From the NCBI RefSeq assembly GCF_040183065.1, contig NW_027185499.1, forward strand, positions 930,001 through 994,000: 64,000 nucleotides of DNA. The letters are read 5' to 3'. The DNA is from Periplaneta americana. Lineage: Eukaryota > Arthropoda > Insecta > Blattodea > Blattidae. Both the position numbers and the translations under genes were made by a program. Of the stretch, positions 34,642 through 48,115 are shown in pieces (within the stretch, counting starts at the first letter, position 1; the number at the start of each line of letters is the position of its first letter). Under the pieces are notes generated by a model. The model saw only the letters and a program-made list of their open reading frames with translations. It was not told the DNA's origin and searched no databases.

Positions 34642-34724
34642 GTATGTTTGTCGCTCTATTCAATCACATTTAACATCATCATCATCATCATCATCTTCTT
34701 CATAGTCTCTTCTTATGTTTTTAG

Positions 34725-34847
34725 CTCGCTGGCACCATCGTTACGTATGAGGTGGTGCTGGTGCAGTTCCGTGACACTTCGGGCATCAGCACTACCAATA
34801 CTACGGCGCTTTGCCTCAGCATCGCAGATCAGTCTTTCTCTAATTAG
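34725..34847 (+). CDS. Sugar-type gustatory receptor, terminal exon
   Basis: After an 83-bp intron (GTATGT to TTTTTAG) the frame reads LAGTIVTYEVVLVQF and runs to a TAG stop, 40 residues plus stop in all. TYEVVLVQF fits the insect gustatory receptor signature (TY, five hydrophobic residues, QF) at the end of the seventh membrane helix. The C-terminal tail of about 25 residues is Ser/Thr-rich and not conserved in any way I recognise. A possible polyadenylation signal, AATAAA, lies at 35215-35220. This exon makes the gene family assignment firm. Confidence 0.9.
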   Translation, partial: LAGTIVTYEVVLVQFRDTSGISTTNTTALCLSIADQSFSN

Positions 34848-36087
34848 ACAGCTCTAGTCTATACAGTAGACGCTGTATTGAAGAGATCCTCTGTACTTTG
34901 ACCACCCCGCATGGCTAAATCCAAGCCTCAGCTTTCTTCTAGAATTTAATTCATTCTCTTTGAGGGCTAAGATTGCTGTATTAGCGATGCACCACAAAAG
35001 GTTAAATGTGGTACGAAATAATTAATCTGTAATGAATGTGGCTCAAATTCATTGATTGACTTTCAATGCTGGATCCAAGTTACTGTGGTCCCCAAATTAC
35101 CTACTACCCCGTCAGATATAAAAATTGTACATCTTGATTACAACTGACAACACACAATCAACACAAACAAATACAACAACTGCAACAACTTCTACATATG
35201 ACAGACAGGCATGAAATAAATATAATTATTATCTTTTGCTTCATGGATGCAAGTGTTACAGTTCATCATAATATATTTTCTGAATGTATGAAAGGTAAAT
35301 CGCATACTGCCGTATTTTTATACCTGGAAAAACTTTCTTATACATCGCACAATGCAGTGGGTGCAAATTGAAAACATGCAATATCAGTGTTGTTTATGTC
35401 TTCTTGAGTGTCTGTCAGATACAGGGGGGAGAGCCATTAATCCTTCCCATTGAAGGCTTTAAGGAACCAACCTGGACAAATACCCAATGTCCCATCCCTA
35501 CCTTCCCGTGGTGCAGCTGTTAGTAAGCATAATTTTACAAGCTGAACTAAAGGGAGGGGCTACTCATTCATTAGCACTGGTCAGCTTGATGAGTTAATGA
35601 CCGAATTTGGTATAATTTTCCTCTATTCAATACCTAATTCCCTCTTTACCCTTTCCTATCCAGTCCTCTGACTGAACTCTTACTTTCTTCGACCCCAACG
35701 GCATTCGAGCATTCGAGGCCTAGGGGTTCATTTCCCTTTCTTTCCTCCTCTTTCTACTTTTCTGTTCCTAGTGCTGACCTGCTATGGCACTAAAATCGTC
35801 CTCCAGTGGCTTAAGGAGGGAAAGCTGGTGATCAACAAGATCTCCCAGCTAGGTCCAATGGACCCGTCGACCAACAGCTGGTGTGGTTCTCCAGACATTC
35901 TGGAGGTTGTGTGTGAATGAAGTAGGCACCAAAACGTTAAAATATGGTGTTCACTTAAATCGGCTACAACTTGCCATTTAAATCTGTGCTTCAGTGGCTG
36001 GTCATGATAATATCTTTGAAAAATATTGGAGTGCAAGAGGTCAAATGACTATTTTTGTCAAACACCTGGCATTAGAAAACAACAACA
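34848..36087. other. Receptor 3' flank and spacer before the right array
   Basis: It contains the possible AATAAA at 35215. From 35440 to 36050 there is moderately GC-rich sequence that looks repetitive (CCTACCTTCCCGTGGTGCAG; CAAGATCTCCCAGCTAGGTC). I cannot assign it to a family. The minus-strand frame at 35782-36036 has no domain support. Confidence 0.35.
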
Positions 36088-36678
36088 ACAACATTTAATA
36101 AGGAATATTTTAATTTCGAGGGGGAGAATGATCACTGTGTTGTCTGTTAGGTAAAGTAAGAATATCAGAGTAAGATAAATGCAGAGATAAGTATTCAGTT
36201 TAAACGATGTTTGTCTTGGGGCCATAATAACTTGAATGTCACAACGATATTAGATAAAATGAAAGTGCTCAGAAACAAACAGTGACAAAACCACGGGATC
36301 AAAGCTCGAAACAAGTTCATATATCCCCGTTCAAAGAGAAAAAGTGGCATTGCATTTACGTGCCTTCTTTTATTATTTTGGGAAGTATGTGCACTTTAAA
36401 ATATTTAATTTCATACAGGCCTGTGAGTGAGTAGAATTTTACAACAAAACTTTGTTGTAAAAAGTTGACTTTTGGAGCGTATCTATTAGCCCAAGACATT
36501 CCCACCAGCCAATCATATTCAATAACGCGAAATATTATTCTCAGTGCATCCAATCCTAGCGTGTGAATAAAGTTAAACAACTTTAATTTTCCTCTGTGAC
36601 ATAGATTAAGAATAGCCTTCCTAAATAATGTTTAGATGTACCAATGGAAAAAATAAAGAATTGTAAATATAAACTCAC

Positions 36679-36727
36679 CAATATATGGCACCTGGAGGGC
36701 AGCAGGCTTTCCATGATCTTGTCGGGG
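36679..36727 (-). other. Putative minus-strand mini-exon, type B, copy 1
   Basis: On the minus strand, CATTTCCTTTATTTACAG precedes 49 nt that end at GTGAGTTTAT. All three frames are open. The frame matching type A and D reads PDKIMESLLPSRCHIL. Flanks of about 100 bp on both sides align with cassettes A, C, D and E. Confidence 0.55.
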
Positions 36728-37039
36728 CTGTAAATAAAGGAAATGACAGTCTATTATTAATTCAAGTCATTAAATGATTTGTATACACAGGAAGTAATGC
36801 TAATTAGGGGGATGCAGAATTGAATTTAATATAAATTATACTGATCGAAATTTGGACTTTATGCCAGCTGATGTCGAACTGATGCGGAACACATTGCTCA
36901 AACAACATGAATTAGAAATATTGTTCATAACCTGACTCGTATGTCATCATCTGTGGATCAGTGAACGAGAAAAACATGGACAATTATTAGGATAGGTTTT
37001 TCTCTGAACACCAAGAAGAAATCATAATAATAAATATTT

Positions 37040-37410
37040 GGGGCTAAGCGGGATGAAGTTATAGGAGAATGGAGAAAGTTACACAACACAGAACTACACG
37101 CATTGTATTCTTCACCTGACATAATTAGGAACATTAAATCGAGACGTTTGAGATGGGTATGGCATGTAGCACGTATGGGCGAATCCAGAAAAGCATATAG
37201 AGTGTTAGTTGGGAGACCGGAGGGAAAAAGACCTTTAGGGAGGCCGAGACGTAGATGGGAGGATAATATTAAAATGGATTTGAGGGAGCTGGGGTATGAT
37301 GGTAGAGACTGGATTAATCATGCACAGGATAGGGACTGCTGGCGGGCTTATGTGAGGGCGGCAATGAACCTTCGGGTTCCTTAAAAGCCATTTGTAAGTA
37401 AGTAAGTAAG
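37040..37410 (+). mobile_element. LINE 3' tail in unit B1
   Basis: The frame at 37103-37384 reads MYSSPDIIRNIKSRRLRWVW, then RPEGKRPLGRPRRRWEDNIK and MNLRVP, then a stop and GTAAGTAAGTAAGTAAG. It is a 5'-truncated end of the same LINE family as at 24663-25278. Units A and C lack it at the equivalent position. Confidence 0.85.
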
Positions 37411-39447
37411 GGAAAAAAGCACTTGACGATCAAGTGATGGCATAAAGTGCTTGATTTGAAAACAGGTAAATTGCCTACACAGTGCATGATGTAACAGATG
37501 ATGATGATGATGATGATGATGATGAGGAAGAATATGAAGCGTGCTGAAGATGGAACTGAGAAACACATACATACAGAGACGAAAAAATTCTCATCATCAT
37601 ATGAATAAATAATTGGTGTATTTACAATTACTATTAATTCATCACTGGTGTAGAAATGTAAGCTTAATTTGTATGGCCAATCAACACAAATGAAATCTAT
37701 TTATTACGTAATCTGAGTAATTTCCCATGGACCATGTGTATCGGTATCACTTCTAGCATCAGACTGTATATCCCCTTCAACCTATTCCCAGACTGTAGGT
37801 CCTACTATAATGTGTGGCTGAGTTCTCGGATAGGAATAATTTTTTTAGCCATATTTGACAGTTGAATATCAATTAAAACATTAAGAGTAGTCCGTGGCGC
37901 ACCAGCAATTGAAGCTCCAGGGGGCAATCTACAGGCTGCTAGGGTGACGTTCACTTGCTTGCAGAGAGGTTAACGATCATCCAACAGGTATGGGGATGAC
38001 GTACTTTCAACATAATTATGCTCCGTGTCAATTGACACTTTACGTAATGCAAATATTTGCAGAGTGTGAACAAAATAATCAATAACACCAATCCGTTACT
38101 CTACAAATTCAGCTCATTCTAATTCTTCATTCGTGTTCCTTTTCAAATTATTTAAGACACTTAACATTAAGATGTAACGCCTACAAGAATATTGCCACAT
38201 ATACAAACTACACGATAATTGTAACCATACTCAAATCCATTCCTCAAAATATCCCGGTTTTCTTAAATTCTTTCATCAACGTTACCCATTGTATTAACAC
38301 ATTATTTTCATTCAGATAACCCAGATATAAATTGTTCATACACATCTCTGATATTATTTCCTCCATATTCATCTCAGTTTCTGAAGATTTCTAAGTTCAT
38401 TGAGGTTCTCGCATTTACATCATATACATTCTTAGAAGCCCTGTAGCGAAATGCGTTGAATACGAATGTGGAATAAACACTGTATAGTACAGAACTTTGG
38501 GAAAAATAGAGATCAGTGTCCTATTAAGAATGAAATTGTTAGAGATTGTGCATATGAATTTGTTAAACGCAACAATTTCGTAATCCTTAGCTATAATTTC
38601 CTGAAATCCATTCCAGATGATGTGATATAGCTTATTTCATGATGCGACATTTCATCAATTGCTAAGGTTATATAAAATCTCAATGCAATGTAAGTGATAA
38701 AGGATGCGAAATGAATCCAGCTGCCATCGTCGAAAGTTATCCAACATTTACCCTTAATGGCATGAGGGAAAACCCTGAGAAAAATTCACGCATGTAGGCT
38801 AATTTGTCCCAACTCCATTGGATAAAGAACCCGCTCGCTTCACGATCATGTGCACTCATATGATACAAAGTCACAACATTTAATAAGGAATATTTTAATT
38901 TCGAGGGGGAGAATGATCACTGTGTTGTCTGTTAGGTAAAGTAAGAATATCAGAGTAAGATAAATGCAGAGATAAGTATTCAGTTTAAACGATGTTTGTC
39001 TTGAATGTCACAACGATATTAGATAAAATGAAAGTGCTTAGAAACAAACAGTGACAAAACCACGGGATCAAAGCTCGAAACAAGTTCATATATCCCCGTT
39101 CAAAGAGAAAAAGTGGCATTGCATTTACGTGCCTTCTTTTATTATTTTGGGAAGTATGTGCATTTTAAAATATTTAATTTCATACAGGCCTGTGAGTGAG
39201 TAGAATTTTACAACAAAACTTTGTTGTAAAAAGTTAACTTTTGGAGCGTATCTATTAGCCCAAGACATTCCCACCAGCCAATCATATTCAATAACGCGAA
39301 ATATTATTCTCAGTGCATCCAATCCTAGCGTGTGAATAAAGTTAAACAACTTTAATTTTCCTCTGTGACATAGATTAAGAATAGCCTTCCCAAATAATGT
39401 TTAGATGTACCAATGGAAAAAATAAAGAATTGTAAATATAAACTCAC

Positions 39448-39496
39448 CAATATATGGCACCTGGAGGGCAGCAGGCTTTCCATGATCTTGTCGGGG
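39448..39496 (-). other. Putative minus-strand mini-exon, type B, copy 2
   Basis: Interior and splice signals are identical to B copy 1, exactly 2769 bp away. Confidence 0.55.
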
Positions 39497-39808
39497 CTGT
39501 AAATAAAGGAAATGACAGTCTATTATTAATTCAAGTCATTAAATGATTTGTATACACAGGAAGTAATGCTAATTAGGGGGATGCAGAATTGAATTTAATA
39601 TAAATTATACTGATCGAAATTTGGACTTTATGCCAGCTGATGTCGAACTGATGCGGAACACATTGCTCAAACAACATGAATTAGAAATATTGTTCATAAC
39701 CTGACTCGTATGTCATCATCTGTGGATCAGTGAACGAGAAAAACATGGACAATTATTAGGATAGGTTTTTCTCTGAACACCAAGAAGAAATCATAATAAT
39801 AAATATTT

Positions 39809-40179
39809 GGGGCTAAGCGGGATGAAGTTATAGGAGAATGGAGAAAGTTACACAACACAGAACTACACGCATTGTATTCTTCACCTGACATAATTAGGAA
39901 CATTAAATCCAGACGTTTGAGATGGGCAGGGCATGTAGCACGTATGGGCGAATCCAGAAAAGCATATAGAGTGTTAGTTGGGAGACCGGAGGGAAAAAGA
40001 CCTTTAGGGAGGCCGAGACGTAGATGGGAGGATAATATTAAAATGGATTTGAGGGAGCTGGGGTATGATGGTAGAGACTGGATTAATCATGCACAGGATA
40101 GGGACTGCTGGCGGGCTTATGTGAGGGCGGCAATGAACCTTCGAGTTCCTTACAAGCCATTTGTAAGTAAGTAAGTAAG
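39809..40179 (+). mobile_element. LINE 3' tail in unit B2
   Basis: Same insertion as in B1, carried along by duplication. It reads RRLRWAGHVARMGESRKAYR. One base differs at the stop, so the frame runs a few codons longer. Confidence 0.85.
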
Positions 40180-42216
40180 GGAAAAAAGCACTTGACGATC
40201 AAGTGATGGCATAAAGTGCTTGATTTGAAAACAGGTAAATTGCCTACACAGTGCATGATGTAACAGATGATGATGATGATGATGATGATGATGAGGAAGA
40301 ATATGAAGCGTGCTGAAGATGGAACTGAGAAACACATACATACAGAGACGAAAAAATTCTCATCATTATATGAATAAATAATTGGTGTATTTACAATTAC
40401 TATTAATTCATCACTGGTGTAGAAATGTAAGCTTAATTTGTATGGCCAATCAACACAAATGAAATCTATTTATTACGTAATCTGAGTAATTTCCCATGGA
40501 CCATGTGTATCGGTATCACTTCTAGCATCAGACTGTATATCCCCTTCAACCTATTCCCAGACTGTAGGTCCTACTATAATGTGTGGCTGAGTTCTCGGAT
40601 AGGAATAATTTTTTTAGCCATATTTGACAGTTGAATATCAATTAAGACATTAAGAGTAGTCCGTGGCGCACCAGCAATTGAAGCTCCAGGGGGCAATCTA
40701 CAGGCTGCTAGGGTGACGTTCACTTGCTTGCAGAGAGGTTAACGATCATCCAACAGGTATGGGGATGACGTACTTTCAACATAATTATGCTCCGTGTCAA
40801 TTGACACTTTACGTAATGCAAATATTTGCAGAGTGTGAACAAAATAATCAATAACACCAATCCGTTACTCTACAAATTCAGCTCATTCTAATTCTTCATT
40901 CGTGTTCCTTTTCAAATTATTTAAGACACTTAACATTAAGATGTAACGCCTACAAGAATATTGCCACATATACAAACTACACGATAATTGTAACCATACT
41001 CAAATCCATTCCTCAAAATATCCCGGTTTTCTTAAATTCTTTCATCAACGTTACCCATTGTATTAACACATTATTTTCATTCAGATAACCCAGATATAAA
41101 TTGTTCATACACATCTCTGATATTATTTCCTCCATATTCATCTCAGTTTCTGAAGATTTCTAAGTTCATTGAGGTTCTCGCATTTACATCATATACATTC
41201 TTAGAAGCCCTGTAGCGAAATGCGTTGAATACGAATGTGGAATAAACACTGTATAGTACAGAACTTTGGGAAAAATAGAGATCAGTGTCCTATTAAGAAT
41301 GAAATTGTTAGAGATTGTGCATATGAATTTGTTAAACGCAACAATTTCGTAATCCTTAGCTATAATTTCCTGAAATCCATTCCAGATGATGTGATATAGC
41401 TTATTTCATGATGCGACATTTCATCAATTGCTAAGGTTATATAAAATCTCAATGAAATGTAAGTGATAAAGGATGCGAAATGAATCCAGCTCCCATCGTC
41501 GAAAGTTATCCAACATTTACCCTTAATGGCATGAGGGAAAACCCTGAGAAAAATTCACGCATGTAGGCTAATTTGTCCCAACTCCACTGGATAAAGAACC
41601 CGCTCGCTTCACGATCATGTGCACTCATATGATACAAAGTCACAACATTTAATAAGGAATATTTTAATTTCGAGGGGGAGAATGATCACTGTGTTGTCTG
41701 TTAGGTAAAGTAAGAATATCAGAGTAAGATAAATGCAGAGATAAGTATTCAGTTTAAACGATGTTTGTCTTGAATGTCACAACGATATTAGATAAAATGA
41801 AAGTGCTTAGAAACAAACAGTGACAAAACCACGGGATCAAAGCTCGAAACAAGTTCATATATCCCCGTTCAAAGAGAAAAAGTGGCATTGCATTTACGTG
41901 CCTTCTTTTATTATTTTGGGAAGTATGTGCATTTTAAAATATTTAATTTCATACAGGCCTGTGAGTGAGTAGAATTTTACAACAAAACTTTGTTGTAAAA
42001 AGTTAACTTTTGGAGCGTATCTATTAGCCCAAGACATTCCCACCAGCCAATCATATTCAATAACGCGAAATATTATTCTCAGTGCATCCAATCCTAGCGT
42101 GTGAATAAAGTTAAACAACTTTAATTTTCCTCTGTGACATAGATTAAGAATAGCCTTCCCAAATAATGTTTAGATGTACCAATGGAAAAAATAAAGAATT
42201 GTAAATATAAACTCAC

Positions 42217-42265
42217 CAATATATGGCACCTGGAGGGCAGCAGGCTTTCCATGATCTTGTCGGGG
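42217..42265 (-). other. Putative minus-strand mini-exon, type B, copy 3
   Basis: Identical to copies 1 and 2. Confidence 0.55.
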
Positions 42266-42577
42266 CTGTAAATAAAGGAAATGACAGTCTATTATTAATT
42301 CAAGTCATTAAATGATTTGTATACACAGGAAGTAATGCTAATTAGGGGGATGCAGAATTGAATTTAATATAAATTATACTGATCGAAATTTGGACTTTAT
42401 GCCAGCTGATGTCGAACTGATGCGGAACACATTGCTCAAACAACATGAATTAGAAATATTGTTCATAACCTGACTCGTATGTCATCATCTGTGGATCAGT
42501 GAACGAGAAAAACATGGACAATTATTAGGATAGGTTTTTCTCTGAACACCAAGAAGAAATCATAATAATAAATATTT

Positions 42578-42947
42578 GGGGCTAAGCGGGATGAAGTTAT
42601 AGGAGAATGGAGAAAGTTACACAACACAGAACTACACGCATTGTATTCTTCACCTGACATAATTAGGAACATTAAATCCAGACGTTTGAGATGGGCAGGG
42701 CATGTAGCACGTATGGGCGAATCCAGAAAAGCATATAGAGTGTTAGTTGGGAGACCGGAGGGAAAAAGACCTTTAGGGAGGCCGAGACGTAGATGGGAGG
42801 ATAATATTAAAATGGATTTGAGGGAGCTGGGGTATGATGGTAGAGACTGGATTAATCATGCACAGGATAGGGACTGCTGGCGGGCTTATGTGAGGGCGGC
42901 AATGAACCTTCGGGTTCCTTAAAAGCCATTTGTAAGTAAGTAAGTAA
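42578..42947 (+). mobile_element. LINE 3' tail in unit B3
   Basis: Same insertion as in B1 and B2, at the same place in the unit. Confidence 0.85.
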
Positions 42948-43034
42948 GGGAAAAAAGCACTTGACGATCAAGTGATGGCATAAAGTGCTTGATTTGAAAA
43001 CAGGTAAATTGCCTACACAGTGCATGATGTAACA

Positions 43035-43075
<41 letters not shown>

Positions 43076-44422
43076 GGAAGAATGTGAAGCGTGCTGAAGA
43101 TGGAACTGAGAAACACATACATACAGAGACGAAAAAATTCTCATCATCATATGAATAAATAATTGGTGTATTTACAATTACTATTAATTCATCACTGGTG
43201 TAGAAATGTAAGCTTAATTTGTATGGCCAATCAACACAAATGAAATCTATTTATTACGTAATCTGAGTAATTTCCCATGGACCATGTGTATCGGTATCAC
43301 TTCTAGCATCAGACTGTATATCCCCTTCAACCTATTCCCAGACTGTAGGTCCTACTATAATGTGTGGCTGAGTTCTCGGATAGGAATAATTTTTTTAGCC
43401 ATATTTGACAGTTGAATATCAATTAAGACATTAAGAGTAGTCCGTGGCGCACCAGCAATTGAAGCTCCAGGGGGCAATCTACAGGCTGCTAGGGTGACGT
43501 TCACTTGCTTGCAGAGAGGTTAACGATCATCCAACAGGTATGGGGATGACGTACTTTCAACATAATTATGCCCCGTGTCAATTGACACTTTACGTAATGC
43601 AAATATTTGCAGAGTGTGAACAAAATAATCAATAACACCAATCCGTTACTCTACAAATTCAGCTCATTCTAATTCTTCATTCGTGTTCCTTTTCAAATTA
43701 TTTAAGACACTTAACATTAAGATGTAACGCCTACAAGAATATTGCCACATATACAAACTACACGATAATTGTAACCATACTCAAATCCATTCCTCAAAAT
43801 ATCCCGGTTTTCTTAAATTCTTTCATCAACGTTACCCATTGTATTAACACATTATTTTCATTCAGATAACCCAGATATAAATTGTTCATACACATCTCTG
43901 ATATTATTTCCTCCATATTCATCTCAGTTTCTGAAGATTTCTAAGTTCATTGAGGTTCTCGCATTTACATCATATACATTCTTAGAAGCCCTGTAGCGAA
44001 ATGCGTTGAATACGAATGTGGAATAAACACTGTATAGTACAGAACTTTGGGAAAAATAGAGATCAGTGTCCTATTAAGAATGAAATTGTTAGAGATTGTG
44101 CATATGAATTTGTTAAACGCAACAATTTCGTAATCCTTAGCTATAATTTCCTGAAATCCATTCCAGATGATGTGATATAGCTTATTTCATGATGCGACAT
44201 TTCATCAATTGCTAAGGTTATATAAAATCTCAATGCAATGTAAGTGATAAAGGATGCGAAATGAATCCAGCTGCCATCGTCGAAAGTTATCCAACATTTA
44301 CCCTTAATGGCATGAGGGAAAACCCTGAGAAAAATTCACGCATGTAGGCTAATTTGTCCCAACTCCATTGGATAAAGAACCCGCTCGCTTCACGATCATG
44401 TGCACTCATATGATACAAAGTC

Positions 44423-46878
44423 ACAACATTTAATAAGGAATATTTTAATTTCGAGGGGGAGAATGATCACTGTGTTGTCTGTTAGGTAAAGTAAGAATAT
44501 CAGAGTAAGATAAATGCAGAGATAAGTATTCAGTTTAAACGATGTTTGTCTTGGGGCCATAATAACTTGAATGTCACAACGATATTAGATAAAATGAAAG
44601 TGTTTTGAAAGAAACAGTGACAAAACCACGGGATCGAAGCTCGAAACAAGTTCATATATCCCCGTTCAAAGAGAAAAGGAAAAAGAGGCATTGCATTTAC
44701 GTGCCTTATTTTAATATTTTGGTAATTATGTGACCTTAAAAATATTGAATTTCATGCAGGCTTGTGAGTGAGTAGAATTTTACAACAAAACCTTGTTGTA
44801 AAAAGTTAACTTTTGGGCAAAGTTCGAAGGTCTGTGACTTTAATTATGGAGCGTGTCTATTAGCCCAAGACATTCCCACCAGCCAATCATATTCAATAAG
44901 GCGAAATATTATTCTCAGTGCATCCAATCCTTGCGTGTGAATAAAGTTAAAAAACTTTAATTTTCTTCTGTAACAAAGATTAAGAATAGCCTTCCCAAAT
45001 CATGTTTAGTTATACCAATAGAAACAAAGAAAGAATTGTAAATATAAACTCACCTGAAAATACCAAGATTCGGCGGCTGTATTGTGTCGTGTAGGGGCTT
45101 TGAATAAAAGAAATGAGAGCCTATAACAAACTGAAGTCATTAAATGGTTTTTATACACAGGAAGTAATGCTAATAAGGGGGATGCAGCATTGAATATAAT
45201 ATAAATTATACGTGATCGAAATTTGGGGTTTATGCCAGCTGATATCGAAGTGATGCAGAACACATTGCTGAAACTACACGAATTGGAAACAGGGTTCATA
45301 ACCTGACCCGAATATAATTATCTGTGGATCAGTTAACGAGAAAATGATGGACAATTGTTAGGATACGATTATCTCTGAAAACAAAGAAAAGTGCAAATTA
45401 ATTAACCCCTAGGAAAAAAAGAATTTAACGACACATCAAGGGATGGCGGAAAATACTTGATCTGAAAGAGGTAAATTGCCTACACCGTGCATGAACTAAC
45501 AGATGATGATGCTGATGATGATGATGATGAATATGAATCTGAAACCTACTTAAGATGGAGATGAGAGACACATACATACAGAGACGAAAAACTCTCACCA
45601 TCACGTGAATAAGTAATTGGTGAATTTACAATTATTATTAATTCATGATGGTGTAAAATGTAAGTTCAATTTGTATGGCCAATCAACACAAAATAAAAGG
45701 TGTTTAATACGTAGTCTGAGTTATTTCTCTCAGATAAAGTGTACCGGTATCAGTTCTACAATCAGACTGTATATCCCCGTTCAATCTATTCCCACACAGT
45801 AAGCCCTACTACTGTGTTTGGCGGAGTTATCGAATAGCAATACTTTTCCCTAGCCATATTTGACAGTTGAATATCAAATAAGACTTAAGAGTTCCGTGGC
45901 ACATCAGCTAATGGGATCCAACGGCTAATCTACAGGCTGGTGGCGTGGCGTTTACTTACTTGGGCAGAGGTTAACGATCATCCAACAAGTAAGGGAGTAA
46001 CGTGTTTTTCAAAACGATGATGCCCGCAGTCAATTAAGACTTCAATACAATCATTTGTAGAGAGTGAACAGAAGTATCCATAACACAAATCGATTACTCT
46101 GATAATTCTGCGATTCTACATATGTGTTCAATTTCCAATTATTTAAGACACTAAACATTAACATATTCGCAAACAAGAATATAGCAAACTATACCTGATT
46201 TGTAAAGACACTAAAATCCTTTCCTCAAAATATCCCGGTTTCCTCAAATACTTTCATCAACGTTGCACATTAAGTTAACATTTTATTTTCATTTCGAAAA
46301 CGCAGAAAATATTAGTTAATACACATCTCTGATTTTATTTCCTCCAAACTCATCTTCGTTTCTGAAGATTTTCAAGATCACTTAGGTTGTCGCAACATGC
46401 ATATATACTTTTTCAGTGGCCCGTAGCGAAATGCTTCAAAAGCGTCTGTGGAATAAACACTGAATCACCAAAAAATTTGGAAAAAAATTAATTTATTGTT
46501 AAGACCAGTGTCCTATTCAGAAAGAAATTGTAAACGAAAGTCCGTGCAAGTTTGTTTAACACAACAATTTCGTAATGCTTGGCTATATTTCCTGAAATCG
46601 ATTCCTGATTATGTAATATAGGTAAGTTTATGACACGACACTTCATCAATTGCTAGGGTTACGTAACGTCTCAATGAAATGAATGTGATAATGGATGCGA
46701 AATGAATCCAGAGCCCATCGTCGAAGATTATTCAACATTTACTCTTTATGGGATGAGGGAAATCCCTGAGAAAAAAATTCAAGCAGGTGGAGTAATCTGT
46801 CCCAAGTCGATTGGATCCCGAACCCGCTCGTTCACGATGAGGTTGCGCAACAACTGTGCACTCATATGATAAAAAGTC
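44423..46878. repeat. Diverged array unit C (2456 bp)
   Basis: It follows the block order of unit B from ACAACATTTAATAAGG onward, without the LINE tail and with many substitutions. Cassette C lies at 45054-45097. Confidence 0.85.
45054..45097 (-). other. Putative minus-strand mini-exon, type C
   Basis: Minus strand: CATTTCTTTTATTCAAAG, 44 nt, then GTGAGTTTAT. The acceptor is AAG instead of CAG, still usable. The frame equivalent to type B reads PYTTQYSRRILVFS; all frames are open. Confidence 0.48.
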
Positions 46879-47452
46879 ACAACATTTAATAAGGAATATG
46901 TTAATTGTGAACAGGAGAGTGATCACTGAGTTGTCTCTTAAGTAAAGTGAGAATATCTGCGTAAGACAAATTCAGAGATATGTATAATTGTCAGAACGAC
47001 ATTAGATAAAATGAAAGTGCATAGAAAGAAACAGTGACAAACCACGTGGACAAGGCTCGAAGCATGTTCATGTATCCCGTTTCTAAGAGAAAAGAAAGAA
47101 AGGGTAAATGCATTCACATGTCTTTGTGTAATATTGTGGGAAGTGTGTGATATTTAAACAATATGTTATACAGACCTGTGTGAGTAGATTTTTACAACAT
47201 ACCCCTATTATAAAAATCCACTTTTGGGTAATGTTCTAATTTCTGTGACTTAAATATTGAAGCGTGTCTGCTAGCCCAATTGATTCCCACCAGACATTCA
47301 TATTCAATGCTGATAAATATTATTTTCAATGCATCCAATCTTTGCCTGTGAATATAGTTTAAAAAAACTTTAATTTTCCTCTCTGGCAAAGATTAAGAAT
47401 AGCCTTCCCAAATCATGTTTAGATGTACCAATGGCAACAATTATAAACTCAC

Positions 47453-47499
47453 CAAATTTAGCACACAGATTGAAGCAGACACATACTAACATGTCCGGG
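47453..47499 (-). other. Putative minus-strand mini-exon, type D
   Basis: Minus strand: CAATTTTTTATTTACAG, 47 nt, then GTGAGTTTAT. Only one frame is open, PDMLVCVCFNLCAKF, and it has the same phase as the conserved frame in type B. Confidence 0.5.
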
Positions 47500-48115
47500 C
47501 TGTAAATAAAAAATTGACAGTCTATAATAAATTGAAGTCATTAAATGTTTTTAATCACACGAAGTGGAGCTAATTAGGGATGTAGTATTGAATATATTAT
47601 CAATTATACTTGATCGAAATTTGGGCTATATGCCAGCTGATGTCGAACTGATGCAGAACACATTGCTCAAACAACACGAATTAGAAATAGTGTTCACAAC
47701 CTGACTCGTATGTCATCATCTGTGGAATAGTCAACGACAAAATCATGGACAAAGCATTATCTCATAAAACTAATAAGAATACATAATTATGAATCCCTAG
47801 GGAAAAAAGCATTAAACGATGAAAATAGTTATTCTGAAAACAGGTAAATTGCCTAAACCGTGTATGAACTAACGGATGATGACGATGATTATGAATATGA
47901 ATCTGAAACCTGCTCAAGATGGAACTGAGAAACACATACATACAGACACGAAAAATTTCTCACTATCACATGAATAAGTAATTGGTATATTTACAATTAC
48001 ACAGTCATCAGCGAGTTTTAGCCGAGTAAAGACGTGTGCTGAAGGAGCGGAGACTGCACAGCGTAGAGGGGCATTGACCTATGAGCGAGTGATAGAGCAG
48101 GAGGTACAATAGAAA

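Larger units (their letters stand above)
36088..38872. repeat. Tandem array unit B1 (2785 bp)
   Basis: Starts at ACAACATTTAATAAGG. It is nearly identical to B2 and B3 but keeps a 16-bp piece (near 36216-36232) that those two lack and that unit C also has. It carries cassette B at 36679-36727, a LINE tail at 37040-37410 and a GAT repeat near 37500. Confidence 0.92.
38873..41641. repeat. Tandem array unit B2 (2769 bp)
   Basis: Exact-period copy of B1 minus the 16-bp piece, with only scattered substitutions. Confidence 0.93.
41642..44422. repeat. Tandem array unit B3 (2781 bp)
   Basis: Like B2, but its GAT repeat near 43035-43073 is four triplets longer, which accounts for the 12-bp length difference. 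Confidence 0.93.

Noticed and set aside
36679-36727. Plus-strand reading of the cassettes as exons
   Set aside because: On + there is no acceptor AG at the left edge (AAACTCACC). The pyrimidine tract and GTGAGT are only consistent with the minus strand.
37498-37524. His-rich or Ile-rich proteins across the GAT repeats in units B1-B3
   Set aside because: Frames over a trinucleotide repeat, with length varying between copies.
36356-42118. 74-codon minus-strand frame repeated in units B1-B3
   Set aside because: Repeated only because the units are near-identical. It is broken in unit C and has no domain.
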